From NCBI GenBank assembly GCA_012934845.2, contig WNNJ02000563.1, positions 1 through 64,000 of the forward strand: DNA of 64,000 nucleotides. The letters run 5' to 3'. Origin of the DNA: Pomphorhynchus laevis. Lineage: Eukaryota > Acanthocephala > Palaeacanthocephala > Echinorhynchida > Pomphorhynchidae. The translations under genes were made by a program, and so were the position numbers. Positions 62,801-64,000 of the stretch are shown here, one piece after another. Under the pieces are notes generated by a model. The model was not told where the DNA came from, made no database searches, and saw only the letters and a program-made list of their open reading frames with translations. Each line of letters begins with the position of its first letter. Position 1 is the stretch's first letter.

Positions 62801-63140
62801 AAACATTTATATATTTATATATTATAATATATAAATGTAAATAATATAATTTAGATGTAGTATATTATCTTAATGTAATATTTTAATAATATTTTGTTGA
62901 TTTATACTTTTACATTATAAGCAAAAGAAAAAATCTTTAAATTTGCTTGAAAATTAGCGAAAAATAATAATGTCGTATCAATAATACATAGTTTCAGTAT
63001 TTCTGACAGAGGATATATTATCGGAAAAAACAAAGTCCACAGATCAATAATAACTTGTCAGTAGAACAAATCAGATCAGATAATTTTGAGATTGAGAAGG
63101 TAGGAATTAAGGTTATACAAGTTGATATGTGAAGAAATTT
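62801..63140. other. AT-rich, no recognised feature
   Basis: Starts with TTTATATATT repeats containing a fold-back (AATGTTTATATATT and its inverse). Nothing coding is seen. Confidence 0.45.
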
Positions 63141-63149
63141 TGTTTACAA

Positions 63150-63650
63150 TCATCCAGCTTAAGCCGGACGCTTACGAACGCATTCTCCATCGGTACACAC
63201 ATTTGGTGCGGTCCATATGTTCGTTACCTTACGAGGAACGCCTGCGCTGTCTTGACGTTCCCCAGTGAAAATTTCACTAAAATTTAATGATCTGATGTTC
63301 GTGTGAAGGTGCTTGACCACCCCAGGCCACTGCGGCAAAGACACGTTTGAGCTAAGAACCAACGATCGCCTACGTAGTCACAACTATATGCTAAAGAGAA
63401 GACGAGCCTGCAATAAACGAATATCAACAATCCATGATAGAATTGTACCTATCTGGAATGGTCTACCTGTTGTGACGATAAATGGTAACCAGGGGAGTTT
63501 TAAACGACGGTTGCGAAATTACCTCAGGATGCGTTGTCGTCATGCCTGAATTGCACATTATTTCGTTTTAATTTTTAATTTTTTTGTTTTCCCTGTTGTG
63601 AACCAACATGTTCGAGCTGTTCAAGCTCTTTTTGTTGTTGAAAATATAAT
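63150..63650 (+). mobile_element. CR1-like LINE 3' fragment
   Basis: Plus strand: KPDAYERILHRYTHLVRSIC, SLPYEERLRCLDVP, then in another frame (63313-63549) LRTNDRLRSHNYMLKRRRAC, IHDRIVPIWNGLPVVTIN and SFKRRLRNYL. A short UTR follows, ending in AAAATATAATAATAATCA. It represents only the last 130 or so codons of ORF2. Confidence 0.78.
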
Positions 63651-64000
63651 AATAATCATTGATATTTCTGAGATTGAGTCAGTTTTTAAGGTAATGTGAA
63701 TGTTGAACCTTCCCAAACAAGATCAAGACAATTCGACACATTACGATACGGTCAATTTAAGTGTCGATATCGATTTGAAGTTAACGTTTCAAAGCTCCGA
63801 TAAAGTATATTAAGATATTGATAATCGGTCAATTGGCATTTCAAGTTGTTTTATAACATGGTTTGTTCTAGTAAGATAAAAATGCAATGATAGATAATAT
63901 AGCCATTGGATCATTGCAGTCAAATTGGTTTGAATTAAAATATCAACCTACAAAATTAATTCAGGCATAGCAAATATAATCCTGAAGGAGTAGAGTACCA
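63651..64000. other. No recognised feature
   Basis: AT-rich sequence to the right edge. I see no gene or element in it. Confidence 0.4.

Overview
The window looks like AT-rich, repeat-dense nuclear DNA from an invertebrate animal. It holds one spliced host gene with introns from 48 bp to 4 kb, CR1/L2-like LINEs, LINEs with a restriction-like endonuclease, Penelope-like fragments, a tRNA-derived SINE and a decayed LTR element. A flatworm would fit this mix, but nothing seen fixes the species. No rRNA, intact tRNA gene, CRISPR array or bacterial operon was seen.

Region 1 (about 1-18 kb, minus strand). Seven phase-compatible exons encode the N-terminal part of an SCAF4/SCAF8 homologue, a nuclear protein that binds the RNA polymerase II C-terminal domain. 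The CTD-interacting domain is encoded by the end of exon 1, exon 2 and the start of exon 3. It is followed by Q/N-rich and then charged His/Arg-rich tracts. The RRM known from this family is not present and probably lies beyond the left edge. The introns contain old Penelope-like reverse transcriptase pieces, a 1.2-kb 13-bp minisatellite, and no LINE that I can recognise.

Region 2 (18-20 kb) holds an (AT)n run, a perfect 206-bp palindrome and a Penelope-type GIY-YIG fragment whose tail carries a hammerhead-like core.

Region 3 (20.6-27.2 kb) holds a fossil Ty3/gypsy-like element, plus several copies of a LINE whose reverse transcriptase is joined to a restriction-like endonuclease; two of them abut as if nested.

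Region 4 (27.2-64 kb) is almost continuous CR1/L2-like LINE sequence. The working names used here are A1, A2, B, C, E, F and G. The least damaged are A1 at 35.4-39.7 kb, B at 29.4-33.5 kb, A2 at 54.7-58.5 kb and C at 58.5-62.4 kb. Family A ends in a conserved two-tier hairpin seen twelve times here. Several families share an ORF1 with a small Cys/Trp module and an RNA-binding domain, and an ORF1 that overlaps ORF2. A hypothetical acidic protein with 91-residue repeats sits at 34.1-35.1 kb, and two copies of a tRNA-derived SINE lie at 53.7 and 62.6 kb.
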